DNA from: Longimicrobium sp.
GTDB lineage: Bacteria > Gemmatimonadota > Gemmatimonadetes > Longimicrobiales > Longimicrobiaceae
Direction: 5' to 3'
Length of the DNA stretch: 64,000 nt
Assembly (NCBI GenBank): GCA_036389135.1
Contig: DASVQP010000018.1
Span: forward strand, 24,286 to 88,285
A model generated the notes under the pieces. That model saw nothing but the letters and a program-made list of their open reading frames with translations, was not told the origin of the DNA and searched no databases. How positions within the stretch are numbered: position 1 is the first letter of the stretch; the number at the start of each line of letters is the position of its first letter. Of the stretch, positions 15,683 to 24,446 are shown in pieces. The position numbers and the translations under genes were made by a program.

Positions 15683-17287
15683 ATGAAACGCAGAGACTTC
15701 CTCGTGCAGGGCACCGCGCTGGCCGCGGGCTCGGTCCTGCTGCCGGGGCTGGCCAGGGCGCATGCGCCGGTGCTGGAGATGGACGATCCGCAGGTGAAGG
15801 AGCTGGCGATGCGCGCGGTGGATGCCGCCCGCCGCGCCGGCGCCAGCTACGCGGACGTGCGCATCTCCCGCAACCGCACGCAGGCCGTGGGCACCCGCGA
15901 GCGGCAGATCACCTTCTTCAACGACGGCGAGACCTACGGGTTCGGCGTGCGCGTGCTGGCCAACGGCTCGTGGGGCTTCGCCGCGTCGCGCGACCTGACG
16001 GCGGACGAGGTGGAGCGCGTCGCCCGGCAGGCCGTGTCGCAGGCGCGCGCCAGCGCCGCGGCCCAGCGGCGGCCGGTGGAGCTGGCCCCGGGCGAGCGGT
16101 ACCCGGACGCCACCTGGACATCGCCGGTGCAGACCGACCCGTTCAACGTACCCATCGAGGAAAAGGTGGCGCTGCTGCTGGCCGCCAACGAGGCCGCGCT
16201 CAAGGTGCAGGGCGCCCGCTTCGTGAACTCGTCGATGTTCTTCCTCAAGGAAGAGAAGACGTTCGCCAACACGGACGGCTCGTACATCGCGCAGACGATC
16301 TACCGCTCGTTCCCGCAGCTGAACGTGACGGCGGTGTCGCCCGACATGTCTGACTTCCAGAGCCGGCGCTCCAGCGACATCGCGCCCATGGGGCTGGGCT
16401 ACGAGCACGTGCGCAACTCGCGCCTGGTGGAGAACGCGCCGCGCTGGGCCGAGGACGCGGTCAAGAAGCTCACGGCCAAGGCGGTGCAGCCGGGGCGCTA
16501 CGACCTGGTGCTCCTTCCCACGCACCTCTGGCTGACGATCCACGAGTCGATCGCGCACCCCACCGAGCTGGACCGCATCATGGGGTTCGAGGCGAACTAC
16601 GCCGGCACCTCGTTCATCTACCCGATCCGGGACTTCCTGGGCAAGTTCCGCTACGGGCCGGAGTTCATGAACGTGCAGGGCGAGCGCTCCACGCCGGGCG
16701 GGCTGTCGACGGTGGCGTACGACGACGAGGGGATACGGCCGGACGAGTACCTGATCATCAAGAACGGGGTGATCAACGACCTGCAGACCACGCGCGAGCA
16801 GGCGCCGATGCTGGCCGACTGGTACCGCCAGCAGGGGAAGCCGGTGCGCAGCCACGGCAACTCGTACTCGCAGAGCTGGGCGGACGTGCAGTTCCAGCGC
16901 ATGCCCAACGTCAACCTGCTGCCGGACACGGTCAAGGACACCTCGGTGGAGGAGCTGGTGTCGGGGATCCAGGACGGCATCCTGATCGACGGCGACGGCT
17001 CGTTCTCCATCGACCAGCAGCGCTACAACGCGCAGTTCGGCGGGCAGACCTTCCAGGAGATCAAGAACGGGAGGATCACGGGCCCGCTCAAGGACGTGGC
17101 GTACCAGATGAGGACCCCCGAGTTCTGGAACGGGATGGACGCCATCGGCGGGCGCAGCACCTACTTCCTGGGCGGCGCCTTCAACGACGGCAAGGGGCAG
17201 CCCTCGCAGTCCAACGCCGTGTCGCACGGCTCCCCCGCGGCTCGGTTCCGCAAGGTCAACGTGATCAACACCGGACGGAAGGCCTAA
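15683..17287 (+). CDS. TldD/PmbA family metalloprotease with Tat signal
   Basis: A 534-residue protein of the TldD clan, whose members form TldD-TldE heterodimers that digest unfolded peptides and mature some peptide natural products. The zinc motif HESIAH (HExxxH) is at residues 287-292, marking this as the catalytic subunit. Unusually, it starts with a twin-arginine signal: MKRRDFLVQGTALAAG followed by VLLPGLARA, which predicts export of a folded protein. E. coli TldD is cytoplasmic. The partner gene starts 3 bases after the stop codon. Sequence between 60 and 250 matches the family N-terminal domain (SYADVRISRNRTQAVG). Confidence 0.9.
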   Translation: MKRRDFLVQGTALAAGSVLLPGLARAHAPVLEMDDPQVKELAMRAVDAARRAGASYADVRISRNRTQAVGTRERQITFFNDGETYGFGVRVLANGSWGFAASRDLTADEVERVARQAVSQARASAAAQRRPVELAPGERYPDATWTSPVQTDPFNVPIEEKVALLLAANEAALKVQGARFVNSSMFFLKEEKTFANTDGSYIAQTIYRSFPQLNVTAVSPDMSDFQSRRSSDIAPMGLGYEHVRNSRLVENAPRWAEDAVKKLTAKAVQPGRYDLVLLPTHLWLTIHESIAHPTELDRIMGFEANYAGTSFIYPIRDFLGKFRYGPEFMNVQGERSTPGGLSTVAYDDEGIRPDEYLIIKNGVINDLQTTREQAPMLADWYRQQGKPVRSHGNSYSQSWADVQFQRMPNVNLLPDTVKDTSVEELVSGIQDGILIDGDGSFSIDQQRYNAQFGGQTFQEIKNGRITGPLKDVAYQMRTPEFWNGMDAIGGRSTYFLGGAFNDGKGQPSQSNAVSHGSPAARFRKVNVINTGRKA

Positions 17288-17290
17288 GCC

Positions 17291-18646
17291 ATGGCGCAGC
17301 AGAGCAAATACTTCTCGCGCGAAGAGATGCAGCGCCTGGCGCAGCGGGCGCTGGGCTTCTCCACGGCCGACGAGGCGCGCGTCAACATCCAGAGCGGGGT
17401 GCGCGGCAACACCCGCTTCGCCGTGAACCAGATCTCCACCGGCGGCGACGTCTACGACGCCACGCTGACCTTCACCAGCGCCTTTGGTAAAAAGGTGGCC
17501 AGCGCCACCACCAACCGCTTCGACGACGAGTCGCTGCGCGCGGTGGTGCAGACCAGTGAGCGGCTGGCGCGGCTGGTGCCCGAGGACCCGGAGTACCTGG
17601 GCGAGCTGGGGCCGCAGCAGTACCCGAACGCCACCCCCTTCTTCCAGTCGACCGCCAACCTGACCCCTGAGGCTCGCGCCGCCGCGGTCAACGCGATCAC
17701 GCGCCCGGCCGCGACGCGCAACCTGGTGGCGACCGGCTTCCTGGACATGGTGGTGGGGTCGCAGGCGGTGGCCACCAAGAAGGGGCTCTTCGCCTACCAG
17801 GCCGGCACGGAGACGAACCTGACCACCACCGTGCGCACGCCGGACGGCACGGGGTCAGGCTGGGCGGGCGTAGGGCAGAACGACTGGAGCAAGGTGGACC
17901 CGGCGCAGCTCGCGGACCGCGCGATCCGCAAGGCCGAGCTGTCCAGGAACGCCAAGGCGGTTGAGCCCGGCAAGTGGACGGTGATCCTGGAGCCGACCGC
18001 CGTCGCCAACCTGGTGCAGCTCATGACGTTCGCCATGGACGCGCGCTCGGCGGACGAGGGGCGCTCCTTCTTCTCGAAGCAGGGGGGAGGCAACAAGATC
18101 GGGGAGAAGTTCCTGGACCCACGCGTCTCCATCTACTCGGACCCGTCGGACCCGCAGATCTTCAGCTCGGCGTTCAACGGCCAGGGGCTTCCCAACCGCC
18201 GCATGCAGTGGGTGGAGAGCGGCGTCCTGCGGAACCTGCAGTACAGCCGCTTCTGGGCGCAGAAGCAGGGGCGCGAGCCGACGGGCTTCGCGGACGGCTT
18301 CTACATGTCGGGCGGCAACGCGACCATCGACCAGATGATCGCCTCCACGGAGCGCGGGCTGCTGGTTACGCGCCTGTGGTACATCCGCCCGGTGGACCCG
18401 CGCACGATCCTGTACACGGGCCTCACCCGCGACGGCACCTTTCTGGTGGAGAACGGCCGCATCACCAGCGCGGTCAAGAACCTGCGCTGGAACGAGTCGC
18501 CGATCTTCATGCTCAACAACATCGAGGCGATGTCTGCCCCGGTGCGTGTGAGCGCCTCGGAGTCGGGCGAGGCGGGCTCGGCGGTCACCGTCCCCGCCAT
18601 CAAAGCCCGCGACTTCACCTTCACGTCGCTCTCCGACGCGGTGTAG
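17291..18646 (+). CDS. TldD/PmbA family protein (TldE-like partner)
   Basis: A 451-residue non-catalytic partner of the preceding protease. It has the family fold but no HExxxH motif; the matching region reads [15 protein letters not shown]. Like TldE/PmbA it should complete the heterodimer cavity. It begins 3 bases after the tldD-like stop, so the two are surely co-expressed. No signal peptide or Tat motif is visible at its N-terminus ([18 protein letters not shown]), although its partner has one. This suggests either export by hitchhiking on the partner or a partner that stays inside. A terminator hairpin follows at 18666. Confidence 0.88.
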   Translation: MAQQSKYFSREEMQRLAQRALGFSTADEARVNIQSGVRGNTRFAVNQISTGGDVYDATLTFTSAFGKKVASATTNRFDDESLRAVVQTSERLARLVPEDPEYLGELGPQQYPNATPFFQSTANLTPEARAAAVNAITRPAATRNLVATGFLDMVVGSQAVATKKGLFAYQAGTETNLTTTVRTPDGTGSGWAGVGQNDWSKVDPAQLADRAIRKAELSRNAKAVEPGKWTVILEPTAVANLVQLMTFAMDARSADEGRSFFSKQGGGNKIGEKFLDPRVSIYSDPSDPQIFSSAFNGQGLPNRRMQWVESGVLRNLQYSRFWAQKQGREPTGFADGFYMSGGNATIDQMIASTERGLLVTRLWYIRPVDPRTILYTGLTRDGTFLVENGRITSAVKNLRWNESPIFMLNNIEAMSAPVRVSASESGEAGSAVTVPAIKARDFTFTSLSDAV

Positions 18647-18665
18647 CGCTGGCTGGCTGACGCGG

Positions 18666-18703
18666 AACGGGGCACCCGGCATAGCGCTGGGTGCCCCGTT
18701 TCG
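18666..18703 (+). terminator. Rho-independent terminator after the tldD/E pair
   Basis: AACGGGGCACCC at 18666-18677 pairs perfectly with GGGTGCCCCGTT at 18689-18700 around an 11-nt loop; TCG follows and the last stem bases give a short T-run. Confidence 0.75.
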
Positions 18704-18707
18704 TTGA

Positions 18708-18807
18708 AGCCTCACACAGAGCCACAGAGGGGACCGACAAGAACAGAAGAGGTTCGGTTCCGTTCCTCTGCGTCTTGTCGTCACCTCTGTGTTCTCTGTG
18801 TGAGGCT
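18708..18807. repeat. 90-bp inverted-repeat element, copy 3
   Basis: Ends AGCCTCACACAGAGCCACAG and CTCTGTGTGAGGCT; internal GGTTCGGTTCCG and GTCTTGTCG. It is located between the convergent tldE-like and pspA genes, just after an ordinary terminator. Confidence 0.82.
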
Positions 18808-18820
18808 GCCGTTCCCTGCC

Positions 18821-19693
18821 CTACACCGTCCCCCGCTCCTTCGCTTCCAGCGCGTCGAACTCGTCCACGAGCTCGGCGTCGCTGACGTTGTCCTGCGCGG
18901 CGGCGGGGGAGGCGGGCGCGGCGGCGGCGGCAGGGTCGCCGGTGCCGAGCTGGAGCGAGGCCTGCCCGTTGGTGAGCGCGGGCGCCGGCGTCGACGAAGC
19001 GGCCGGGGCAGAGGGGAGAAGGCCCATCTGCTGCTTCATCTCCAGCAGCTTGAAGTCCACGCTGTCGCCACCCGCGGCCTGCAGCGCCTTGAACTCGCGC
19101 TCCAGCGAGTCGCCGCTCAGGTCGTCGCTCACCGCTGCGGCGGCCAGGGCCTGGCGCTCGTTGTCCTCGATCTTCGCCGCCATCCGGTCGAAGGCGTCGA
19201 AGGCAGACGCATCCGACAGGCCGGACATCGTCTCGTGGATGCGCTTCTGCGCCTCTGCGCGCTTCTGCTGCGCGATCAGGAGGTTCTTCTTGCGCGTCGC
19301 CTCCTGGATCTTGTCGCTCAGCTGCCGCAGTGCGTCGCGCAGGCGCTGCGTGTCCGCCTCGTGCTTCTCCCAGGTGTCGTAGTACTGCTGCGCGCGGGAG
19401 GCGTGCTCCTGCTGGCGCATCAGGGCCTGGCGGGCCAGGTCGTCGCGGTCCTGGCGCACGGCGAGCATGGCGCGCTGCTCCCACTCCTGCGCCTGCTTCT
19501 GCTCGTCCTCCACCTGCTTCTTGAGCTTCGCCGCGTCGGCCATCGCATGGGCAACCTCCTGCCTCGCTCGCGCGAGCTGGTTGCGCATGTCGTCGATGAC
19601 CTGGTTCAGCATCTTTTCCGGGTTTTCGGCCCGGGCGATCAGGTCGTTCATGTTCGACCGGATCAGCAGTGACAGCTTATCGAAGAGTCCCAT
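18821..19693 (-). CDS. pspA: PspA/IM30 (Vipp1) family membrane-maintenance protein
   Basis: A 290-residue peripheral membrane protein of the ESCRT-III-like PspA/Vipp1 family, which polymerises on damaged inner membranes. It opens MGLFDKLSLLIRSNMNDLIARAENPEKMLNQ, the conserved amphipathic helix and helix 1. Long coiled-coil helices run to about residue 220, and the remaining 65 residues are alanine/proline-rich low complexity ending ELVDEFDALEAKERGTV, longer than in E. coli PspA (222 aa). It is the last gene of a three-gene minus-strand operon with a YbjN-like and a PspB-like protein. No PspF-type regulator is present. Confidence 0.92.
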   Translation of the reverse strand: MGLFDKLSLLIRSNMNDLIARAENPEKMLNQVIDDMRNQLARARQEVAHAMADAAKLKKQVEDEQKQAQEWEQRAMLAVRQDRDDLARQALMRQQEHASRAQQYYDTWEKHEADTQRLRDALRQLSDKIQEATRKKNLLIAQQKRAEAQKRIHETMSGLSDASAFDAFDRMAAKIEDNERQALAAAAVSDDLSGDSLEREFKALQAAGGDSVDFKLLEMKQQMGLLPSAPAASSTPAPALTNGQASLQLGTGDPAAAAAPASPAAAQDNVSDAELVDEFDALEAKERGTV

Positions 19694-19717
19694 TGGGCAT
19701 CAGTCGGTTCGGGGCGG

Positions 19718-20104
19718 TCAGCAGTCGCGAAAGGGCGCGAGCTGCTCCAGGTGCGACGCCATCGCCATCTGGAACGAGTCGATCACCGCCTGGAATTCGT
19801 TCTGGTCGAGGTTCTCCAGCTCCAGCGTCTCGGTGAGGACCACGTCCTCCTCCTCCAGCCCGTACGCGGCGTGCACCAGGTCCGTCGCGTTGAAGCGGAG
19901 GAGCCTCTTGTACAGATCGGCGCAGCGGGTCTGGTCGCTGGGCACGTCCATCACCTTGAGGCGGAAGACCAGCACCGGCGGCGAGTGATGGATCACCAGC
20001 GAAGGCCCGCCTTCCGCGTGGGCCACCCACATCCCATCCTGCACTTCCTCGTGGGTCAGCTCCGAGTTGAGCAGGTACCGCTCCACATCCTCTCGCGTCA
20101 CCAT
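19718..20104 (-). CDS. YbjN / type III chaperone-like domain protein
   Basis: A 128-residue acidic cytoplasmic protein opening MVTREDVERYLLNSELTHEEVQDGMW. The alpha-beta order (helix, sheet with PSLVIHHSPPVLVFRLKVMD, helix YKRLLRFNATDLVHAAYGLEE, strand VVLTETLELENLD, long C-terminal helix) is that of the YbjN/CesT secretion-chaperone-like superfamily. The start overlaps the stop of the PspB-like gene (TGATG), so translation is coupled, and pspA follows 24 bases downstream. It probably binds PspA or modulates its assembly; this is an inference from position. Confidence 0.75.
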   Translation of the reverse strand: MVTREDVERYLLNSELTHEEVQDGMWVAHAEGGPSLVIHHSPPVLVFRLKVMDVPSDQTRCADLYKRLLRFNATDLVHAAYGLEEEDVVLTETLELENLDQNEFQAVIDSFQMAMASHLEQLAPFRDC

Positions 20105-20355
20105 CAGGCCGTCTCCTCGTTGGCGGGGGGAAGCTCCGGGGCCGGGCGGTTCTCGCCGCTCGTCAGGAGCCGCATCATGAACTGCTGTTCGTCGGTCAGG
20201 CGCACCACCTGGGCGTTCAGCTCGTCCACCTCGCCGCGAAGCCGCGCGATCTCGGCCTCGTAGTGCGGCGCGAGCGCCGGGCCGGCGGTGGACCAGCCGT
20301 GTACCCAGCGTCCCACGATGGAGAGCACTACGATGAAGATGAGTACGCTGAACAT
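20104..20355 (-). CDS. Small membrane protein, PspB-like
   Basis: An 83-residue protein with an N-terminal membrane helix (MFSVLIFIVVLSIVGRWVHGW, residues 1-20), then a coiled-coil helix EAEIARLRGEVDELNAQVVRLTDEQQ and a short acidic tail. The layout matches PspB (one membrane helix plus a leucine-zipper-like coil, about 74 aa in E. coli), but sequence similarity is not strong enough to name it. It is the first gene of the operon with the YbjN-like protein and PspA, which supports a role as membrane partner of PspA. Confidence 0.65.
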   Translation of the reverse strand: MFSVLIFIVVLSIVGRWVHGWSTAGPALAPHYEAEIARLRGEVDELNAQVVRLTDEQQFMMRLLTSGENRPAPELPPANEETA

Positions 20356-20389
20356 GGTATGCGCCTACGCCGGCCCGTGGGAAGGAGTT

Positions 20390-21274
20390 TCAGTTCCCCG
20401 ACCCCACGGCGCCCGCCCGGGGCCGCAGCTGCACCAGCTTGCGCGCGGATGGGGTGGTGGCGAGCCCCCCTTCCGCCGTCTCGCGGAAGGCGCGGGGCAT
20501 GCGGCGCCCCACATCGCCCATCACGTCGATCACCTCGTCGGCGGAGACGGGGAAGTCGAGCCCCGCCAGCGCCATCTCCGCGCCGGCGATGGCCTGCATG
20601 GCGGCGGAGGCGTTGCGGTAGATGCAGGGGATCTCCACCAGCCCGCCGATGGGGTCGCAGATCAGCCCCAGCATCCCCTGCAGCGTGAGCGCGACGGCGG
20701 TGGAGATCTGCTCGTGCGTCCCCCCGTGCAGGTACGAAACGGCGGCGCTGCTCATGGCGGCCGCGGTCCCCGTCTCCGCCTGGCACCCGCCCTCCGCGCC
20801 GGCGAGCGACGCGCGGTGGGCGATGACCCCGCCCACGCCGCCGGCCACCAGCATGGCGTCGATCAGCCGCTCCTCGCCCAGCTCCTGGAACTCGTCCATG
20901 CTGATGAGCACGGCGGGGAGCACGCCCGCCGCGCCGGCCGTGGGCGCCGCCACGATCAGCCCCATCGCCGCGTTGACCTCCAGAGTGGAGATGGCGCGGG
21001 CGAGCGTCTCGGTGAGGCGGGCCCCCAGCAGCCGCGGCCCGTTCTCCATCAGCCGCCGCGCGCGCCCTCCCGTGAGGCCGCTGGCGGAGCGCACCTCGCC
21101 CTTGAGCCCCTCGTCAATGGCGCCGCGCATCACCCGCAGCGTCTTCGCGATCCGTCCGCGGATCTCCTCGGGAGCCCTGCCGCTCTCCGCCGATTCGGTG
21201 TCGAGCACCACCTGGGCGAGGGTGCGGCCGGTCTCGTCGGCCTCGCGGATCAGGGATTCGATGGACTTGTGCAT
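20390..21274 (-). CDS. sdaAA: L-serine dehydratase, alpha subunit
   Basis: A 294-residue iron-sulfur enzyme subunit that converts serine to pyruvate and ammonia. Characteristic segments are MGLIVAAPTAGAAGVLPA, GGCQAETGTAAAMSSAA and GLICDPIGGLVEIPC, which hold the [4Fe-4S] cysteines. It follows the beta subunit gene (21415-22080) on the same strand, 140 bases downstream, so this is the two-subunit form. The true start is the ATG at 21274 (MHKSIESLIREAD); the frame upstream runs through paired heptamer repeats and is not coding. Confidence 0.94.
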   Translation of the reverse strand: MHKSIESLIREADETGRTLAQVVLDTESAESGRAPEEIRGRIAKTLRVMRGAIDEGLKGEVRSASGLTGGRARRLMENGPRLLGARLTETLARAISTLEVNAAMGLIVAAPTAGAAGVLPAVLISMDEFQELGEERLIDAMLVAGGVGGVIAHRASLAGAEGGCQAETGTAAAMSSAAVSYLHGGTHEQISTAVALTLQGMLGLICDPIGGLVEIPCIYRNASAAMQAIAGAEMALAGLDFPVSADEVIDVMGDVGRRMPRAFRETAEGGLATTPSARKLVQLRPRAGAVGSGN

Positions 21275-21282
21275 GGAACTGC

Positions 21283-21417
21283 GGGGAATGGGGAATCGGG
21301 AATCGGGAATGGGTAACCGCTTGCAACTACGGGACCTCTGGAAGCGGCGGAGCTCCCGTCCCGATTCGCCCCCCATCCCCCATTCCCCCATCCCCCATCC
21401 CCCATCCCCCATCCCTA
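21283..21417. repeat. Paired 7-bp arrays (GGGAAT type / CCCCATC type)
   Basis: A G-rich array at 21283-21313 (units like GGGGAAT and CGGGAAT) is followed after about 55 bases by a C-rich array at 21369-21417 (ATCCCCC units). The two are complementary and could form a long hairpin between the serine dehydratase genes. The last unit contains the sdaAB stop codon (TTAGGGAT on the minus strand). Confidence 0.75.
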
Positions 21418-22080
21418 AGAAATTTTCGGTATCGCCCGGGCCCAGCGCAGCCACGGGAACGAACGGATGGCGCCCAGCGTGGCCTCGCCCACGGGCTCAT
21501 CCGCTTCGATGGTCATCAGCGCGTCCTTGTGGCGGCCGGTGCGGTCCACGCGCATGGTGGCCAGGTTGATGTGGTGCCCCGCCAGCACCGTGGCCACCGC
21601 GGCGATGGTGCCAGGCTCGTCGTGGGCCAGCAGCACCAGCGTGTGGTAGTCGCCGCCGAGCGCGACCGGGAACCCGTCGATCTCGGTGACTTCCACGCGG
21701 CCGCCGCCCAGCGATGCGCCGCGCAGCTGCACCGTCTCGCCGTCGCGCTCCACGCGGAAGACGGCGGTGTTGGGGTGCGCGTCCTCGCCCAGGTCGATGG
21801 TGTCGAAGCTCCACTCCATCCCCGCCGCCGCGCCCTCGTCGTACGCCTGGCGCAGGCGCAGGTCGTCTGGCGCGAGCCCCGCCAGCCCGCCGACGATGGC
21901 GCGCTGCGTCCCGTGCCCCTCGCCGGTGGCGGCGAAGGAGCCGTGGAGCTGGATCTGCGCCCGCTGCGGGGTGCCGCCCAAGATGGCGCGCGCCAGCAGC
22001 CCCAGCCGGCACGCGCCCGCGGTGTGCGATGACGATGGGCCGACCATGGTGGGCCCCAGGATGTCGAAGAGAGAGACCAT
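21415..22080 (-). CDS. sdaAB: L-serine dehydratase, beta subunit
   Basis: A 221-residue partner of the alpha subunit. It opens MVSLFDILGPTMVGPSSSHTAGACRLG, the classic beta-subunit motif, and ends with an ACT domain (HTLVLLAHDEPGTIAAVATVLAGHHINLATM) for allosteric amino-acid binding. It is transcribed before the alpha gene. The TAG stop lies within the first unit of a heptamer array. The start ATG at 22080 sits in an ordinary context. Confidence 0.94.
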   Translation of the reverse strand: MVSLFDILGPTMVGPSSSHTAGACRLGLLARAILGGTPQRAQIQLHGSFAATGEGHGTQRAIVGGLAGLAPDDLRLRQAYDEGAAAGMEWSFDTIDLGEDAHPNTAVFRVERDGETVQLRGASLGGGRVEVTEIDGFPVALGGDYHTLVLLAHDEPGTIAAVATVLAGHHINLATMRVDRTGRHKDALMTIEADEPVGEATLGAIRSFPWLRWARAIPKIS

Positions 22081-22167
22081 GTGCCCAATCTACGGTGCGC
22101 GCGGCGGACGGGCCACCATCCCGAATGCGGCGAGCGCCGCGCTGTGGGCGCGGCGCTCGTGGCGGCT

Positions 22168-22710
22168 CTACTCCGCCCCGTCGGGGAGGCGGATGGCGGA
22201 GAGCTTCCAATCGGCCAGCCCCTCGCGGTGCATCACCAGCGCCATCCGCTCCTTGCCGCCGTCCCTGTCGCGGAAGCGGAGGACAAAGGTGTCCACCCCT
22301 TCGTACCCGCGCGTCACCTCCACGTCGCGCGCCGCCTTCTCCGCGCGGTCGCGCCCCTCCTTCCCCACCGACGGCCTCTCGCCGCGCACCGCCGCCGCGA
22401 TGCCGCCGGGCGTCACGAACGAGTCCACCAGCGGGTCCACCATCATCCCCGCCAGCGCCGCCCCGAAGCGCGCGAACGGGTTGTCGTCCGCCTCTTTGTC
22501 GATCCGCTCTGCCATCGCCTGGCGCACCTCTTCCTTGACGCTCGCGCGGACGGAGGGGAAGTCCACCAGCTGCGCCAATGCCTCGCGGTCGCCGGCCTCG
22601 GCCGCTTGCTGCAGCCGCCTGACCGCCAGGTGCGGCGTGAAGTAAAGCCATACCGCCGCGGCGCACAGCGCCAGCAGGGCGAAGGGGCGGAAGTAGCTGC
22701 TCTTGCGCAT
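22168..22710 (-). CDS. DUF2939 domain protein, membrane-anchored
   Basis: A 180-residue protein with an uncleaved N-terminal membrane helix (FRPFALLALCAAAVWLYF) and a soluble domain outside. The sequence LAVRRLQQAAEAGDREALAQLVDFPSVRASVKEEV is the DUF2939 signature: helical repeats followed by a beta part ending LADWKLSAIRLPDGAE. Function is not known. It is a single gene upstream of sdaAB on the same strand, about 90 bases away. Confidence 0.8.
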   Translation of the reverse strand: MRKSSYFRPFALLALCAAAVWLYFTPHLAVRRLQQAAEAGDREALAQLVDFPSVRASVKEEVRQAMAERIDKEADDNPFARFGAALAGMMVDPLVDSFVTPGGIAAAVRGERPSVGKEGRDRAEKAARDVEVTRGYEGVDTFVLRFRDRDGGKERMALVMHREGLADWKLSAIRLPDGAE

Positions 22711-22810
22711 GGGGAGACGGTTCAGGAGGGAAGAACGGCCGCAAGCCTCTGAGGTTGCTGCACTTGCGACCGGAAAGTTAGCACCGCGCGGCTCGTGGCG
22801 GTACCCGGCC

Positions 22811-23560
22811 TCAGGGCCGCGGCGTACCGTTGGGTGCCACGCTCGGAAGCGGGAAGACCAGGCTGATCGGGATCTGGACGGTGATCTTCACCGGGTACTC
22901 CTCGACCATCCCCGGCGTGAAGCGCATCATCCGGGCGACGTTGAGGATCTCACGGTCGATCTGCACGTCTCCGGTGCTCCGCTCGATCCTCGGCTCCTCT
23001 GGAACCCCCTCTTCGGAAACGAGCATCGACACTCCCGCCGTGAACTGCCGTCCCGCCAGTGTGGAGTTGAGCTGCTGAAGCCGCTGAGACACGCGTGTCA
23101 GCTCGCGCGTGACCACGGCGGTGTTCGCGACCCTCGGCCTCACCGTTACAACGGCGGGAATCGCCACGATCTTCGGTGAGCGCCCGCTCTGGAGCCAGAC
23201 CGTGTTCCACTCTTCCTTGCCGGTCGTGATCCGCGGCCGGACGTGGGCCCGCAGCAGCTCCACCATCTGCTGCCCGTACTCCTGCGGGAAGTGAGTCCGC
23301 GAGATCGTCTCCACCTCCTTCAGCGCCCCCGTGCTGTCGTACGCCACCCTGAAAAGCGGCCTCAGCCGGAACCCGGCAGGTGCGGGAGGCGCGGCGAGCA
23401 GCGCCTGGTGAAGCGCTGCCGAGTCGATGAACGCCGACACGGGAAGCCTTGGCACCAGCACCACTTTCTCCGCGGGAGCCCGGCGGGCGCTCGGTGCGGT
23501 CGAGGCGCACGCGCCCAGCACCGAGAGAAGTGCGAGGAAAGAGAGGGTTCGTATCATCAT
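22811..23560 (-). CDS. TonB C-terminal-like lipoprotein
   Basis: A 249-residue exported protein with a lipobox signal (MIRTLSFLALLSVLGAC). Two TonB-C-like modules can be seen: an imperfect one near residues 45-120 (RLRPLFRVAYDSTGALKEVETISRT) and a clear one at the C-terminus (ILNVARMMRFTPGMVEEYPVKITVQIPISLVF). TonB-C domains contact TonB boxes of outer-membrane receptors, but this protein lacks the N-terminal membrane helix and Pro-rich spacer of real TonB, so it is probably an unusual relative. The start could be either ATG of a tandem pair (23560 or 23557). It is transcribed immediately after the hydrolase gene. Confidence 0.68.
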   Translation of the reverse strand: MMIRTLSFLALLSVLGACASTAPSARRAPAEKVVLVPRLPVSAFIDSAALHQALLAAPPAPAGFRLRPLFRVAYDSTGALKEVETISRTHFPQEYGQQMVELLRAHVRPRITTGKEEWNTVWLQSGRSPKIVAIPAVVTVRPRVANTAVVTRELTRVSQRLQQLNSTLAGRQFTAGVSMLVSEEGVPEEPRIERSTGDVQIDREILNVARMMRFTPGMVEEYPVKITVQIPISLVFPLPSVAPNGTPRP

Positions 23561-23561
23561 C

Positions 23562-24416
23562 TCACCGGCTGGAGGGTTCCCGCCCATTTTCTTCCAAAAG
23601 TGTCGCAAATCTGCCCAGCGCGCGCCAGTAGCGTTCCCCGGCGACCATTTGCAGGTCGTTGTGGCCTGCGCCCTCCACCCAGAAGTGCTGCTTGGGCGCA
23701 TTCGCCCGTTCCAGCAACCGCGCGCCGTGCCAGAAGGGGATGACCTCGTCGCGCGTGCCATGGATCACCAGCACGGGCGCGCGGATCTCCCCCAGCCTGC
23801 GCTCCGTGCCGAAGCGGTCGAACGGGAAGATCCGCCGCGGAACGGCCACCTGGAAGGCGCTCACGAAGGTGCTCTCCAGCACGAGCCCCGCCACCGGTTG
23901 CCGGCTCGCCAGCTCCGACGCGATCCCGCCCCCCAGGGACCTTCCGTGCAGGATCACGCGCTCCGGCGGGACGCCCAGGGCACCGGTGAGGTGCTTGTAC
24001 GCGGCGGCGAGGTCCTGGTACGCGCTGCGCTCGCTGGGCGCGCGCCGTCCACTGAGCCCGTAGCCGCGGTAGTCGTACGCCAGCACCGAGAACCCCGCAT
24101 CGCGCAGGTCCGGAAGGAAGTAGCGCAGGTCGCCCAGGTCCTCGGCGTTGCCGTGGCTGAACAGGATGGTGTACCGCGCCCGCGGGTTCGGCAGCCACAC
24201 CACCGCGATGGAGTCCCCGTCCCCCACCGGCACGAGCGTAGCGCCGGCCGACGCGGTGTATCGCGGCGTCTGCGGCTGAAAGATCAGCCGCTCCGCATAC
24301 CACCACACCAGCGCCCCCAGCAGGAGGTAGACCCCCACGAGGACGCCCGCCATGTACAGCAGCACCGCCCCCCACCCCGGCACCGCCACCCCCTCAGCGC
24401 GCCGCCGGGCGTGCAC
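23562..24416 (-). CDS. Alpha/beta hydrolase, membrane-anchored (BEM46/ABHD-like)
   Basis: A 284-residue serine hydrolase. The membrane helix VLLYMAGVLVGVYLLLGALVWWY lies at residues 18-40. The catalytic triad is Ser160 in GRSLGGG, Asp223 in HGTRDEVIP and His252 in EGAGHNDL; the oxyanion region is FSHGNAEDL (87-95). The domain order matches the BEM46/ABHD13 group of anchored esterases; substrates are unknown. The start used is a GTG at 24416; nearby GTGs at residues 10 and 12, with GAGGGGG ahead of them, are equally likely. It overlaps no gene and probably forms an operon with the TonB-like gene downstream. Confidence 0.82.
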   Translation of the reverse strand: MHARRRAEGVAVPGWGAVLLYMAGVLVGVYLLLGALVWWYAERLIFQPQTPRYTASAGATLVPVGDGDSIAVVWLPNPRARYTILFSHGNAEDLGDLRYFLPDLRDAGFSVLAYDYRGYGLSGRRAPSERSAYQDLAAAYKHLTGALGVPPERVILHGRSLGGGIASELASRQPVAGLVLESTFVSAFQVAVPRRIFPFDRFGTERRLGEIRAPVLVIHGTRDEVIPFWHGARLLERANAPKQHFWVEGAGHNDLQMVAGERYWRALGRFATLLEENGREPSSR

Positions 24417-24446
24417 TGGCTGCGGAAATGAACATACTCCAACCGA

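Noticed and set aside
20390..21454. Longer sdaAA start at 21454
   Set aside because: The extra part translates the heptamer repeats (GWGMGEWGMGG), so the ATG at 21274 is preferred.
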